NCBI GenBank assembly: GCA_951394045.1
Contig: OX595995.1
Location: 62,001-126,000 of the forward strand
DNA: 64,000 nucleotides
Source: Nitzschia sp. DOCU1
Lineage: Eukaryota > Bacillariophyta > Bacillariophyceae > Bacillariales > Bacillariaceae
Direction of reading: 5' to 3'
Below are positions 1 to 9,792 of the stretch, piece by piece (positions within the stretch are counted from its first letter, which is position 1; each line of letters opens with the position of its first letter). The translations under genes and the position numbers were made by a program. The notes beneath the pieces were generated by a model that worked only from the letters and a program-made list of their open reading frames with translations, was not told the DNA's origin and did not search any database.

Positions 1-634
1 TGATACTTGTGTATCAAATCCACGCCGTTCTTGAAATTAACTCTTGCCGTTGCTGTTGATTGAATTCTGCTATTTAGTGGCACCAGAAGTCGCAACAGAC
101 AAACTATATGACGCCAAATGCGATTGTTATTCTTTTGCCCTGCTATTTTGGGAAATACTGAATTTGAAAAAGCTTTTGAGGAGGGTGACGATGGACAAGT
201 TACAGCGGCTGGTCTGGAATGATACGTATCAGCGGCGGCCCAAAATTCTAGTCGTTGCTAACAGCACCAGCAATTATGCACTTGTCGACGAACAATTGAC
301 TCTGTTTTTGACATCACCCAAGGCTGCTTGGACAAAAGAATGGAAGGCCCTACCGGTAGTGGAATCTTCGTGGCATCATTATGCTTCTCGACGCCCAACC
401 ATAGAGCATGTGGAGCAAGAGGTTAAAAAAACGTCTGAAAAAGGGAATTGAAGTCATGGACAGCTTCATGGTGGACTTGATAAATTGCTTGAGAGCAAAC
501 GACTTTCACACAATGCCCGGAGATCGACCTTTGTCTATCATCCACCAGCTGCGAACAACAATGTGCGGGAACGAGGCGCCCCGTCGATCTACAAGTGCAG
601 AGGCCCGAGCTACTGTCTTGACTTGGTGGGGTAG
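1..634 (+). pseudogene. Protein kinase pseudogene, 3' half (cut by window start)
   Basis: The window opens inside the second intron, whose 3' splice site is at 76-77. The exon then reads MAPEV and YDAKCDCYSFALLFWEI, the APE motif and the D-W-S-F helix F region of a Ser/Thr protein kinase, and ends near the conserved RRPT motif (RP Arg of subdomain XI). A run of seven A near 425-431 shifts the frame and gives a stop at 451. With one A fewer the frame would continue as KKRLKKGIEVMDSFM. A second shift is needed to reach RRSTFVYHPP and the stop at 634. Both breaks are shared by all units. Confidence 0.85.
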
Positions 635-734
635 CTCCACACGTCTATTCTCTGGCAGACATCAGGATGCTAAAAGACAAAGACGGGGTCAGTTGTTTGC
701 AACGGACGCCTGAGCCGGCTCTGGCAAATGTGAG

Positions 735-2345
735 TGAAGATTCCTAGTGTCGAGTATTGCCAGCAAGATTTCCCGGCGTTCCAAATGCCGAGCCAACTCG
801 AATCTGCCAACACTCCGTCAAGAATCCCACCCATCCATGAATACCTTTGTCGATCAATCCAGCCCAGGCTCCCGACTTGAAGGTTACCCAGTTTTGCGCT
901 GTAAACTTATCCAATCTCAATTTGTGCAAGTTAAAGAAGGGGACCATGAGATAACAGGGATGTTCAATAGTCCATTGCGGGCTACCGTCGATCCTGTCGG
1001 TTATATTGATCATTGCGGCGGGCTACCGTCGATCCTGTCGATTTTTGGGTGCCCGACCGGTATTCGTCTCTCGCATTCCTTTGGAACAAGGAGCGGCCAT
1101 GTTGCTGTGGTCCAGCTGGCCTTGGATTAGTCGACTGTACGGTGTCTCGGGCAATGATATCATGGCCCTTCTATTCTATACCACGCTGGATCTTGGTAAT
1201 GCCTATTCTTTTGCACCAAGAGGAGAATACACTGGGTTAGGAGACGGGGAAGCAAAGTTCGTTCGTTCTTGCCCGTGGCCTTTCGGTATATGATTCAAGT
1301 TTCTGAGGAGATGTATCCACCCAATTGATTGCAATCCAAAGTACGACGACGAAGAGAACAAGCCGAACCTGACGACAAAGTAGAGAGTGGTGTACATGAT
1401 GCGCAAAAAGGAAGCGTCGCCGAGAACCGACCCTATCGGTAGCGTCCCCAGTTTTGGTCATTCGGCTACGCTTTCAATACGAATGGGCTAATGGCGTATA
1501 TACTATTTGCTGGATGCCGGAGTCTTCGTCTTTCCTGCGACCAAGCTGGCCAAACGGAGTTCAAGACCCTGTCGACGAGGATTTGATCCTTCCGGAAGCC
1601 ACCTTCCAGAATATCCATCGCCCTCCGTGTTTGGCATTTCAGTCGACTCTGTGCGCTCCTTGCTAAAGTGCTTCGATATTCTGAAACGTCTTTGTCTCAG
1701 AGGAATGGATCCGGATTATATCGACCGGACATTTTGCTTGGAGAATGCTCAGAATGGGACCATCCGGTTGTCATCACACTCGGGAACCGGTCCTTGCCTA
1801 TCCCGATGATGTCTTATTGCACCATTTGGCACGAGTCATTTCTACCAGAATATCCGTCGCCCTTTGTCTCAGCGGAATGGAACCGGATTATATCGACCGG
1901 AGATTTTGCTTGGAGGATGCTCAGAATGGGACCATTCGGTTGTCCTCACACTCGGGAAGGGTCCTTGCCTACGTTCGAAGATTTACTTTCGTCGGACAGT
2001 GCGCGAGAAGTCGACAAACCGGTCAATACTCGTGGTATCCTGACAACCGACGAAGATATAGCATTCCGGGGGATATTGGCGAGCTCCCCCTGCTGGCTCC
2101 CATGGGTAGTCGATACGTTTGAGGACGACCCGAGAAAGCAGGTCATGTCGAACTATAAATCAATGATGGCTTTCCCTTCCCTCTGTTTAGAGCTCAATGA
2201 AACTCGCCACGTGGAAAAATCAAGCAATCTTCCCGTCCTGCCGACCCAAATGCAGCCTCCGACACAGAAGCTACTATTGCCGACGACTCGGCCAAGAAAG
2301 CCGCTGCCCAGCAAATACGATATATCTTGGACGACGCCCGCGTGA
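735..2345 (+). pseudogene. Decayed coding stretch, product not recognised
   Basis: Several frames carry protein-like segments that do not join: YCQQDFPAFQMPSQLESAN near 758, then FLGARPVFVSRIPLEQGAAM and LGNAYSFAPRGEYTGLG (open frame 1006-1293), then a 225-codon frame (1668-2345). The last frame contains two related copies of an EWxRIISTGxFAWRMLRMGP segment about 172 bp apart, showing an internal duplication. I could not assign a family. The frame changes and the lack of a single ATG-led model argue for a pseudogene. A 41 bp tandem repeat of GCGGGCTACCGTCGATCCTG lies near 977-1040. Confidence 0.5.
1690..1976 (+). repeat. Internal 172 bp duplication in the unrecognised gene
   Basis: About 110 bp starting CTTTGTCTCAG at 1690 recurs at 1862 with scattered mismatches, both encoding a RIISTGxFAWRMLRMGP segment. 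A third, weaker match (CCAGAATATCCATCGCCCT) lies near 1606. The same pair is present in every unit. Confidence 0.8.
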
Positions 2346-3198
2346 GAGTCACTATATAATGTTTCGATTCAAAGATTTCTCGAACGACGATGGGCTGGCT
2401 AAAGTCATGTTGCGTCGTCCCGGAAGGCGCGCACCTTGCGTCTGCTGCCAAATCCAAGGGAGTGGCTTTTATTCTTGCCATGTGATGCGTGGCAATCCTG
2501 ATTTTGATTTTATTGCGAACTGGCCGAATATGGGAGGTATTGATGGCCTGCTAGCACGTACAAAGATTCTCAGCTCGTTGATGTTAACCCGACGTCAGCG
2601 CCCGACGAGAATCCAGCTGGGTAATCGTTGGAACAGAGACACGACGATGACAAGAACGAAATGGAGGAGACGCTACCATCGACCCATCTGAGCAACTGGA
2701 AACTGCTTGAAAGGCTCTTGAAAAAGCTAACTACCTCCACCAGCAAGCGGACGCTCTGGCATTTCAACCCGTGTGACTTGGAGCAAAGTTCATAAAGATG
2801 TGTTTCCGATTGACCCAACGGACGGTCGCTATATTTGGTTCACTATTTGCGGCTGAGCGGGGATGTTTTGTGCTGCGACGGCTGTTCCAACGTTGTGCAT
2901 ACAAAATGTGTCGGCCTGCCCGGGATCCCTGAAGAAGATTGGTATTGCGAAACGTGTGCGCCCATTGGTAAAGAAACACCATCGGTCGCCGGCCCCCGAC
3001 CTGGCAGAGGGTCCTTCGGTTGCTACCTGTGCCGAGGCTGGGACGTCGGCAGTCAAGGGCGGTTGTGACCATGAGGATACTACTAGACCTCGGATTGAAG
3101 AGACGAAGGACGACGATCCAGCTCCATCTGCATACACGAACTCGACTGAAGATAGAGGCGGCGTTTTGAAAATGGTGGGATTGGACGGCCACGCCTGA
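2346..3198 (+). pseudogene. PHD-finger protein pseudogene
   Basis: The segment LSGDVLCCDGCSNVVHTKC followed by PGIPEEDWYCETC (about 2853-2978) is a PHD finger, a zinc-binding histone-tail reader: the CxxC, HxxC and WxCxxC ligands are all present. The first ligand pair is damaged. TICG lies just upstream in another frame and is followed by a TGA, so a one-base shift sits inside the finger. Downstream, an acidic Ser/Thr-rich segment (TRPRIEETKDDDPAPSAY) lies in yet another frame. Upstream, a helix-like segment (KANYLHQQADALAFQPV) is followed by a stop. Its place before the Tudor-like/AT-hook module suggests one former chromatin protein. Confidence 0.75.
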
Positions 3199-3227
3199 CA
3201 CCATCAGTTACCGAGGCCGATAGAGAG

Positions 3228-3635
3228 GACGAGGTGTCCGATTCCAAAGAGCCTGGGGTGGCTTTTGTCACCTCAAATGTTGCGGCGTCGAACGACAATA
3301 ATGTCGGTCCTATAAAACATACTCCAGCTGCTCTCCCCCCAAAGCCCTTGATAAGCGACGACGAGTTTGAAGAGCAGGCTGACGATCTCGAACATGTCCT
3401 TGATGCGCTTCACAAGCTCATCGTTTCTTCTGATCCCAACGACGAGGTGTCCGATTTGCCACATCAAATGCTGCCGCGTCGAACGACAACAATGCCGGTC
3501 CTATTAAACCTACTCCAGCTGCTCTTACCCGAAAGCCCTTGATAAGCGACGACGAGTTTGAAGAGCAGGCTGACGTTCTCGAACGTGTACGTGACGCCCT
3601 TCACAAGCTCATTTTTCTTCTGATCCCAACAAGCC
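3228..3635 (+). repeat. Imperfect tandem duplication (213 + 191 bp)
   Basis: GACGAGGTGTCCGAT starts two consecutive copies at 3228 and 3441. Each copy encodes an N-rich linker, then KPLISDDEFEEQADDLE and an HKLI-containing helix. The second copy has lost about 22 bp, which shifts its frame. Equivalent repeats start at 20902, 39165 and 57209. Confidence 0.85.
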
Positions 3636-4250
3636 CTCGTCGAACGACGCCACTTCCATCAAGAACTCCGCCAGACATTCGAGGACGCCACTTCCATCAA
3701 ACTCGGAACTACCTTTTACAAGAACTTTGCCAAACACGGACTATTCAAGGGCAAAGTCATCCGATTGCCGACCGATGAGACCCCTGTAGTACTGTGGTGT
3801 CGAGTATGTGGATGGCGACAACGAGGACTTGCAGCCTGACGAGCTTCTGGAGTTGATCCAAGCTGATGATGCCAAGGATGCGGCAGCAAAAACCGGAGAT
3901 GGCAATCATCATCAAAGCAGCGGAAAGACGATGGAGCATTCTGGACGCCGCAAGAGTGCTCCGCCCCCGCGGTTCGTGGAGCAAGCGGATCGAATCTATG
4001 ACACTGGACGCCGCAAGCGAGGACCCCCGCGAAAGCTTGATTCGTTTCTGGGTGCCATCCCCCAAAACAAGCGGTTGTATTTGGAGAGCAATGGTTTGAT
4101 TTCTTCTACAGCCACAGAAAACGTGGCCGGCCTCGAAAGATTGATGCGGTTGACGACGAGTTGGACGCACCTCATTTCTCTCAAGACACAAAGAAACCAG
4201 TGCGCAACGGTGCCTCGCCGTCTCCCAAGAGCCAAAAGGTTGAATTGACG
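3229..4250 (+). pseudogene. Tudor-like/AT-hook chromatin factor pseudogene, module 1
   Basis: After the tandem DEFEEQADDLE repeats, the frame fragments LGTTFYKNFAKHGLFKGKVI and EYVDGDNEDLQPDELLELI can be read. They resemble the Tudor-like pattern common in protist chromatin proteins (F-x-G-x-V ... Y-x-V-x-Y-x-DGD-x-E-x-L). Next come basic segments GRRKSAPPPR and GRRKRGPPRKLDS, then the AT-hook core RKRGRPRK at 4116-4139. At least three frame changes are needed to join these. A diverged second copy of the module lies about 9.7 kb downstream in the same unit. A chromatin or DNA-binding role is inferred from the domains only. The module shows small internal repeats such as GACGCCACTTCCATCAA at 3647 and 3684. 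Confidence 0.6.
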
Positions 4251-4604
4251 GGTGATACCTACCTATCTTCTGTCATCAACGACCAGAATCCCATTGGTTA
4301 CAATATTCACAAGAGTGCGACTTCACCGACGGGAGTAACCCTTGCCGAACTCGCCGCCTTTGCGACCGTAGAGTTGAGGATCCGAAAGATTGCGGAGTAC
4401 ATCGTAACTTCGTATGCCTCCAATATTTTCCGGGAGCGCCAGGATACCAAGGTCCGATACGAAGTCAACTCGGAGGGTGTGAAGATTTCGAGTATCTTTG
4501 CCAGTTTGGAAGCGAACAAGGAACGTCTCCTTTTGGATGACTATGGAGTCAGTCAGACCTCTTTGGAACAAGTCTTCAACATGCATGCTGCCGAAGCGGA
4601 GTAA
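4041..4604 (+). pseudogene. Chimeric open frame: AT-hook joined to ABCA transporter C-terminus
   Basis: One frame, open from a TGA at 4038 to a TAA at 4602, encodes the AT-hook RKRGRPRK, a short acidic/Ser linker (DDELDAPHFSQDTKKP, NGASPSPKSQKVE), and then a C-terminal piece typical of ABCA-family ABC transporters: KISSIFASLEANKERLLLDD, followed by YGVSQTSLEQVFNMHA, the family's conserved regulatory tail after the second nucleotide-binding domain. No Walker A, signature or Walker B motif is present. No ATG opens the frame. The paralogous module 2 stays similar up to the KxQKxE segment and then continues with unrelated sequence, which places the chimera junction near 4235. This copy ends earlier than the others because AAA became TAA. 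Confidence 0.7.
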
Positions 4605-4638
4605 CTCAAATTAGGCACAAACGACCATTAATTTGATA

Positions 4639-4761
4639 ATGCCTGCTGAAGACGACGAGAGTGATCATCACCAATTCAAGCACAAGAGTGCGGGACCACT
4701 GTTTGCGAAGAAAAATATGATACGCAAAACGGAAGCGTCGCCAAGAACCGATTTGAAATAA
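4639..4761 (+). CDS. 40-codon ORF with a conserved basic C-terminus
   Basis: An ATG-led frame encodes an acidic start (PAEDDESDHHQF) and a basic end (KKNMIRKTEASPRTDLK) before TAA. A closely related peptide (YMMRKKEASPRTDP) is encoded near 1393-1435 in the unrecognised decayed stretch, with about 35 bp aligning at three mismatches. This recurrence suggests a real C-terminal exon copied twice. Function unknown, and it may be only a fragment. Confidence 0.35.
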   Translation: MPAEDDESDHHQFKHKSAGPLFAKKNMIRKTEASPRTDLK

Positions 4762-5087
4762 TAGTAGGACTAGAACGTATTTTGTTCGGAGCAATAATAT
4801 GTTATGTATCGTGCGAGAAACGATGCAACCTAGCTAGCAACTCCTCTACCGGTAGATTTATCATCTATCTATTCATCGAACTTTTGGCTTCGTTTTTGTG
4901 TTCTCACACAAAAAGTTACTGAGCCCCACCGCTACGTCAAAGCAGTTCGATTTCGGAGGGGGTGGGCCACAGCTGCTCCGCCCGGTAGAGACAACAATCC
5001 ACTTCACTCGACGGCGTAGCCGATTCCAATTCTCCACGCACCAGCACAGGTTACACTTAAACTCTCCGCGACGAGACACGTACGCGA

Positions 5088-5665
5088 GTGGAGGACGTTT
5101 TAAAACCGGAACCACAAACCGGTTGCGTTGATCAGGCTGTTTGTGTGCGGGGAGAATCGGAATCGGGGTCGAGATCACGGATCAGGATCGTTGCTCTGGA
5201 AAATGTTGGTATTGTAGAACAACGCCAGACGCCTGCAAAAGGAGGAAAGAACAAGGTGAGTAGCACTGCGGGAAAGAAATATGATCAAATGGCACCGTCA
5301 AGTCGCAAAAAGGCAAGTTTGGAGTGCACGTACCGTTCCGAAGGGCGCCACCACATGAATCATTCCTCCGCCAACACCAACACAACAATCAAACATTTCA
5401 TCCAACAACTTTCTTCCAGGGTCTGCTTCGGCTCCGTTTGCCTCAGGGAGCTAGCGTCATGGTTCAACCGAATCCGGAGGGCTCTCCAGAGACTGAGTCC
5501 ACGTACACCCCCAATATTGGCTTCCTTCAGGACGAGTGTTCCAGGGCGGTCCGGCACAAACCGGACCTTCACCGTGGATTTCTCCTCCTTCAGGCTGTTA
5601 TCTCGCTACAGCTGAGCCGCACTATCAAAATGATAGTGATCGCCGCAGTAGAGGTCTGTTCATAG
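5088..5665 (+). CDS. Possible two-exon gene, unrecognised product
   Basis: Exon 1 (5088-5255) encodes a Ser/Arg-rich segment (VCVRGESESGSRSRIRI). A GTGAGT donor at 5256 and a TTCTTCCAG acceptor ending at 5419 define a 164 nt intron. Exon 2 (5420-5665) continues in the same phase with SVMVQPNPEGSPETES and a C-terminal hydrophobic stretch (LLLQAVISLQL, MIVIAAVEV). The spliced product would be about 137 residues. The 5' end opens with GTG after an in-frame TAA at 5058, so there is no proper start in this copy and an upstream exon may be missing. No family recognised. Reading exon 1 straight through the intron gives a 175-codon frame, so splicing is a proposal only. Confidence 0.4.
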
Positions 5666-6903
5666 CAGAGTGAAAAGAAAGTTGATGAAGAAAGCTGATC
5701 ATCGTACGATGCGGATTGCTCCCTTCGCAAAAAAGTGAGGTCGATTGAGTGAAAAAGTGATGCATTTGTTGGAAGGAATGCGGAGATCCGAGCCGTTTCT
5801 GCTGTGGTTTGCGAGCAGTTTCGTGATTTTTCCCACGATGAAGCAGTTTCGTGATTTTTCCCACGATGAAGCCCCACGGTGGCTGAAAGTAATCCACATT
5901 CAAATCCGCCAGTTCGCCAAATCCACAGAATATGGTTTCTGAGGCAAGGGCATAAGCTAGAAAACATTTGACGCTGTTTGTTAAACACGATTGATATGCC
6001 TTACGTCAATCGTTCGTCGACTAGACGGACTACATCAGAAAGATAGCAAGCTAGAGAAGTGGGCCGATCGCTGTCCAGCTGGATGCTACAATCACACCCA
6101 AGCTGTAAACGGCAAGCTATGGTTGATTTGAAGACGTTTGTAAAGTTTTTGTCAAATTACGATAGGTAGTTAGAAACTTAGTAGCCCTTTTTCAAAGCCC
6201 TCATCGACCCATGGGAAAAACGGTCGGCCACGCGGTCTATCGTGAGTTCGTTTTTTAGATGACGCTAACTCACTCTGTGATCAAAAGAAGACCATGAAAA
6301 TTTAATCTAGAGTCAATGTCAATATAAAGTACAATATTGTAAAGAGCGACCTTGCCAGAAAGGGTAAGCAAAGTTAGATTGTAATAGAGGGAAGATTGTC
6401 GCCCGCCGTGATTTCACTATAAATTTATGTGTAAGCAGTCGAGGTAATCAAAATCACTCAAGATCAATTTCCCTTTAAGTAAATGCATATGCCCTCTTGG
6501 AGGCAGCCGAGGGGATGCAATGCAATTTCCCGAGATTTCACTACTCGCAATTTGGTGACGCAAGATTTTACAACAAGCGATTTCGCAACAACCGCTTTCG
6601 TACTGGGGGCACTTATCGAATCTCAATTCCCTCAGCGACAAATAGAGCCGATAGTAGTGCAAAGCATTGCAGCAGAGTACGTAGATAGCTGGCTACTACG
6701 GTAGCTACGACTGCAGACTACTGCTAGCTCCCTTGTCTTACTTTTGTTCTAGCTTCTGTGGTTACGTAAGCCAGACGACCGCAGCTTTCTCACTTCTACA
6801 AACGACGGTATCACGATAATACGAGCATCCACGTGGGCTCTCGTTCTTTCTATCGGAGGGATAGTAAAGAACGTACTGTCAGCAGCAACAATCATGACTA
6901 CTA
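5666..6903. other. Gene-poor gap with short repeats (unit 1)
   Basis: I see no supported gene here. The gap contains two exact 28 bp tandem copies beginning AGCAGTTTCGTGATTTTTCC (about 5814-5869) and an AT-rich stretch with short stems. Around 6490-6600 a simple pattern encodes repeated DFTT-like words (RDFTTRNLVTQDFTTSDFAT), which looks like a degenerate short-period repeat rather than a gene. The 3' end abuts the 3' end of the minus-strand GAF gene. Confidence 0.55.
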
Positions 6904-8780
6904 TTAGCTAGTAACAACTATGTATTGTCTCATTCCCTGATATTTGTTGTGGCGACACCGTCCTACCACTTGTTGATGTTGGCCGCGAATCGTTCCATTA
7001 GCTAGTAGTAGTAGCGTAGGTCTGGGAACGGCCGCCCGACCGTTGCAGAGTTCGAGGAGAGAATCGTATCCAATGTTGCTGACTGATGATCCTCGTGGTC
7101 CCGCCATCAAGAACAAGTCGCAAGAGTGAGCCATAGGCGGAGGCTTTGCCAGGCCGGTAGCACTGCTACCACTTTGCCGCCGCCTGCTGTCCGACGACGG
7201 TAGAACAATGATAGGGGCTTGGGACAAAGAGGAGCTTGGGGGTAAACTACAAACAGGGGGAGGAGGCGCCATCATTGTCAATGCCATCATTGACGCTGTT
7301 GAAGAATCGAGACACATGTATTCCGTGACGAGGAGTCGAACCAGATCGGCACCAGCATGACGTTTGCTACAACAGTATGCCCGATAACTGCTTTCCAGAG
7401 TTTCGAAGGTGTCCTTGTCCGGTTTGGAACGCAGTGAAACTGGCATTCCCAGGAAGTATTGCAGCGCCCGAATTCGCCTCGTTTCTTCGTCATCGTCATG
7501 AAAAACGAATGTTGCACTCGTCGACGATAACGCTCGCCTGGTCTCATTCAACTGTCTTTCCAACAGCTCTATGATCTCCGCCTGTGTACTACCTTCATCA
7601 TCAACGACGTTTGATGACGATGTTTCATCAGCCTTTAGGAGGTCCAGCGGGTTCTCAGATAGTCTCTTTGTCGTGGCGTCTGCTACTTGGGACTCCACAA
7701 GAGGCGTCATGGGATTCCATGGGAATGGGATTTGAGCCGTTCCTGAGCCTAGAGGCCCCACGGGGTCCTTTTCTCCTAGCGCCTTGGATATTTTGTCATC
7801 GAAAGGTGACGATGATTCTTCGTCTGTTTGTGTTGGCGCATTGATGTCAATAACAAGATTCCATGCTGGCCTTGGAGCAAATCACGAAAGGTAACTCTTC
7901 ATGCGGTAAAGCAACGAAACGTCCTTTTGGATGTTATTGGGGCTGTAAAGTGCAACGACCATTCGTCCCACACCCGCACAATCTATCGGTATAGCTGCCG
8001 CAGACTTGATACCGTTGGCGATCGCTCCCTCCACTTGCGGGTTGGACCACGATTTGGCACAACCAAGGTCGTACTCCCATTGTGGCTTTCCGGACTCGTA
8101 GGTTCGGCCCGGAAGACCTCTGCCCGACTCAAAAGTTACATTGCCATTAAACTCCCCAAAAGCCTCCATGGACATGAGTATTTCCCGAGGTGTGTCGGTC
8201 CTTGTCGTTGAACCGGCATGAATTAGCCGAATTTCTGTCCCGTTCTCATTGTCAACAAGGCCTTCGCCGGAACTCAAGGTATTTGGTTGTTCCACAGGTG
8301 CCCAGCAGTCGGCGTAGTGGAAGGGCATCTTGTTCTGTTGCAAATACAATGCGATAACTTCGAGAGAACTGGATGGCCTTGTCGCAGTGTATTGACGAGA
8401 AAAGTCGCACCCGCTGTGCCCATCCGTAATGGCATCGTCATCGTCACTCGAATCAGTAGCTAAACTGCTGCACTCGTGTTCGAACAGTACAGCGTTGGAC
8501 ATGGGAAGCCTCTGCGGATCAACGTAGAAAGCAACTTTGTATCGTTATGGGGGCCTTGAGGGGAGGGACGAGGACTAGAATTTCGTTCATACGATCTCAT
8601 GCTCAATTTGGCATTCTTCATCTCCTTTGTTAGGCGACTGGGTTCGCACTACAAAAAATCGCCGAGGAACTGATTCAGTTTCGTGCCGTTTGGCAAAGGG
8701 AGGTTTCCTTTATCAAATGCGCCGACTAAATAGTCAGTAAGAGCGATCTCGTCGTCCTTCCAGCGGCCAGTTCGTAACAT
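6904..8780 (-). pseudogene. GAF-domain regulator with in-frame stops and 409 bp deletion (unit 1)
   Basis: Read on the minus strand, a segment RTGRWKDDEIALTDYLVGAF / GNLPLPNGTKLNQFLGDFL ends at a TAG (8649-8651). The next codons continue in frame as CEPSRLTKEMKNAKLS. A 409 bp loss near 8518 then breaks this copy. After it, the GAF domain is clear: VTFESGRGLPGRTYESGKPQ, ANGIKSAAAIPIDCAGVGR and MVVALYSP. It ends at a TGA (7882-7884), and the same frame reopens immediately as FAPRPAWNLVIDINAPTQ and runs for about 325 more codons to 6904. GAF domains bind small ligands or chromophores and regulate signalling. The N-terminal block resembles a DNA-binding-like domain I associate with diatom regulators, from memory. 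Confidence 0.7.
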
Positions 8781-9792
8781 ATCTAGCGCCCCGCACTTGG
8801 ACGACTCTGAAGTTGAGCCCATCCCCGACGATCAAGGCGTCAAGTTCATTCTTGGTCGCGGCCCTTGTGGCTGTTACCCAGCCCAGAGATAGAAGCTTAA
8901 ATTGGCGCGCTGAATCTTCCACTCAAGGAAGAATCGAAGAATCTGATCGACAATTCTTTTGACTGCAGCTCGTTGATCAGCGAGATGCCAAGAAGCTCAA
9001 CGGCTAGCTCGAAGCCTAGCCTGCAGCCCATCGAGATGCATCGATCCATAAGTTGCAAATCAAGCCGGATTTCCCTTGCTATCCGAACGAGATTGCAAAC
9101 GTTGGGAAAGAATTCTCAAATTCGTATTTTGCACGTCGCCGTTTGGTCCGTTCTTCTTTAGTCATTCTCTCGAGCCCAACTTACTGTCTGAAACTGCCGT
9201 CTCGTCGCCTGAAAGTCTTGTTCCGATTCCAGTTCTTGGAGCGTTTGATCAACAATAGATAGTATAGTCCAAAGCAACAAATCGTAACGACGCCATGGTT
9301 TCGCGGCTTGATCTCTCGAGCTGGATCTTTCCATTTGATCAAATCGACTTGCACATGTGCAGTCAGTGCGCAATCATGACCTTTTGACTCTTCGAAATCC
9401 AAATACCGACTTGACGCCACCTTGTATCATAGATCCAAAGTCGCAGCCCCGCCTACATTGGTACTATTGACAGCCATGTTGTTGTTGCTGCTGCCTCATC
9501 GAGAGAGAAGTCAACAAAAGTTGTGCAATAGATAGCAAAAGGCTCATCGTGTCGAAGGAATCTTTGTGTAGCGCGCGTTGGATCCGCGCGTTTCCATCTC
9601 ACTACGTCACTAATATAGATTCATATGCTAGTAGGTGGTGTAGGAACCTATGAAGCTTTCTACCACCTTCAGTCATTCGACGATCGCACGCACGTCAGAC
9701 CACTTTGGATCTTCGAAACAATTCAATGTCAATGATCAATGAGAATGAGAAATGACAGTTCTCTTTGGATCATGAAATGAAATGACCATCAA
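8781..9792. other. Second gap with unrecognised ORF scraps (unit 1)
   Basis: Short frames at 8880-9262 (for example LEFPCYPNEIANVGKE-like words in the other units and ARRRLVRSSLVILSSPTYCL) show no family and no start. From about 9380 the sequence is non-coding. It contains a near-palindrome GCGCGCGTTGGATCCGCGCG (about 9577-9596), a hairpin-forming pair AGGTGGT...ACCACCT (9632-9668), and a tract of ATGA/GAAATGA words (9728-9790). These could be regulatory, but nothing proves it. Confidence 0.4.

Noticed and set aside
2764..3204. 146-codon minus-strand frame
   Set aside because: It lies opposite the PHD finger, whose zinc-ligand spacing on the plus strand is far stronger evidence.
7308..7375. 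Possible tRNA because of a GTCGAACCAGATCGG string
   Set aside because: The string sits inside the GAF C-terminal coding frame and I could not form acceptor, anticodon and T stems around it.
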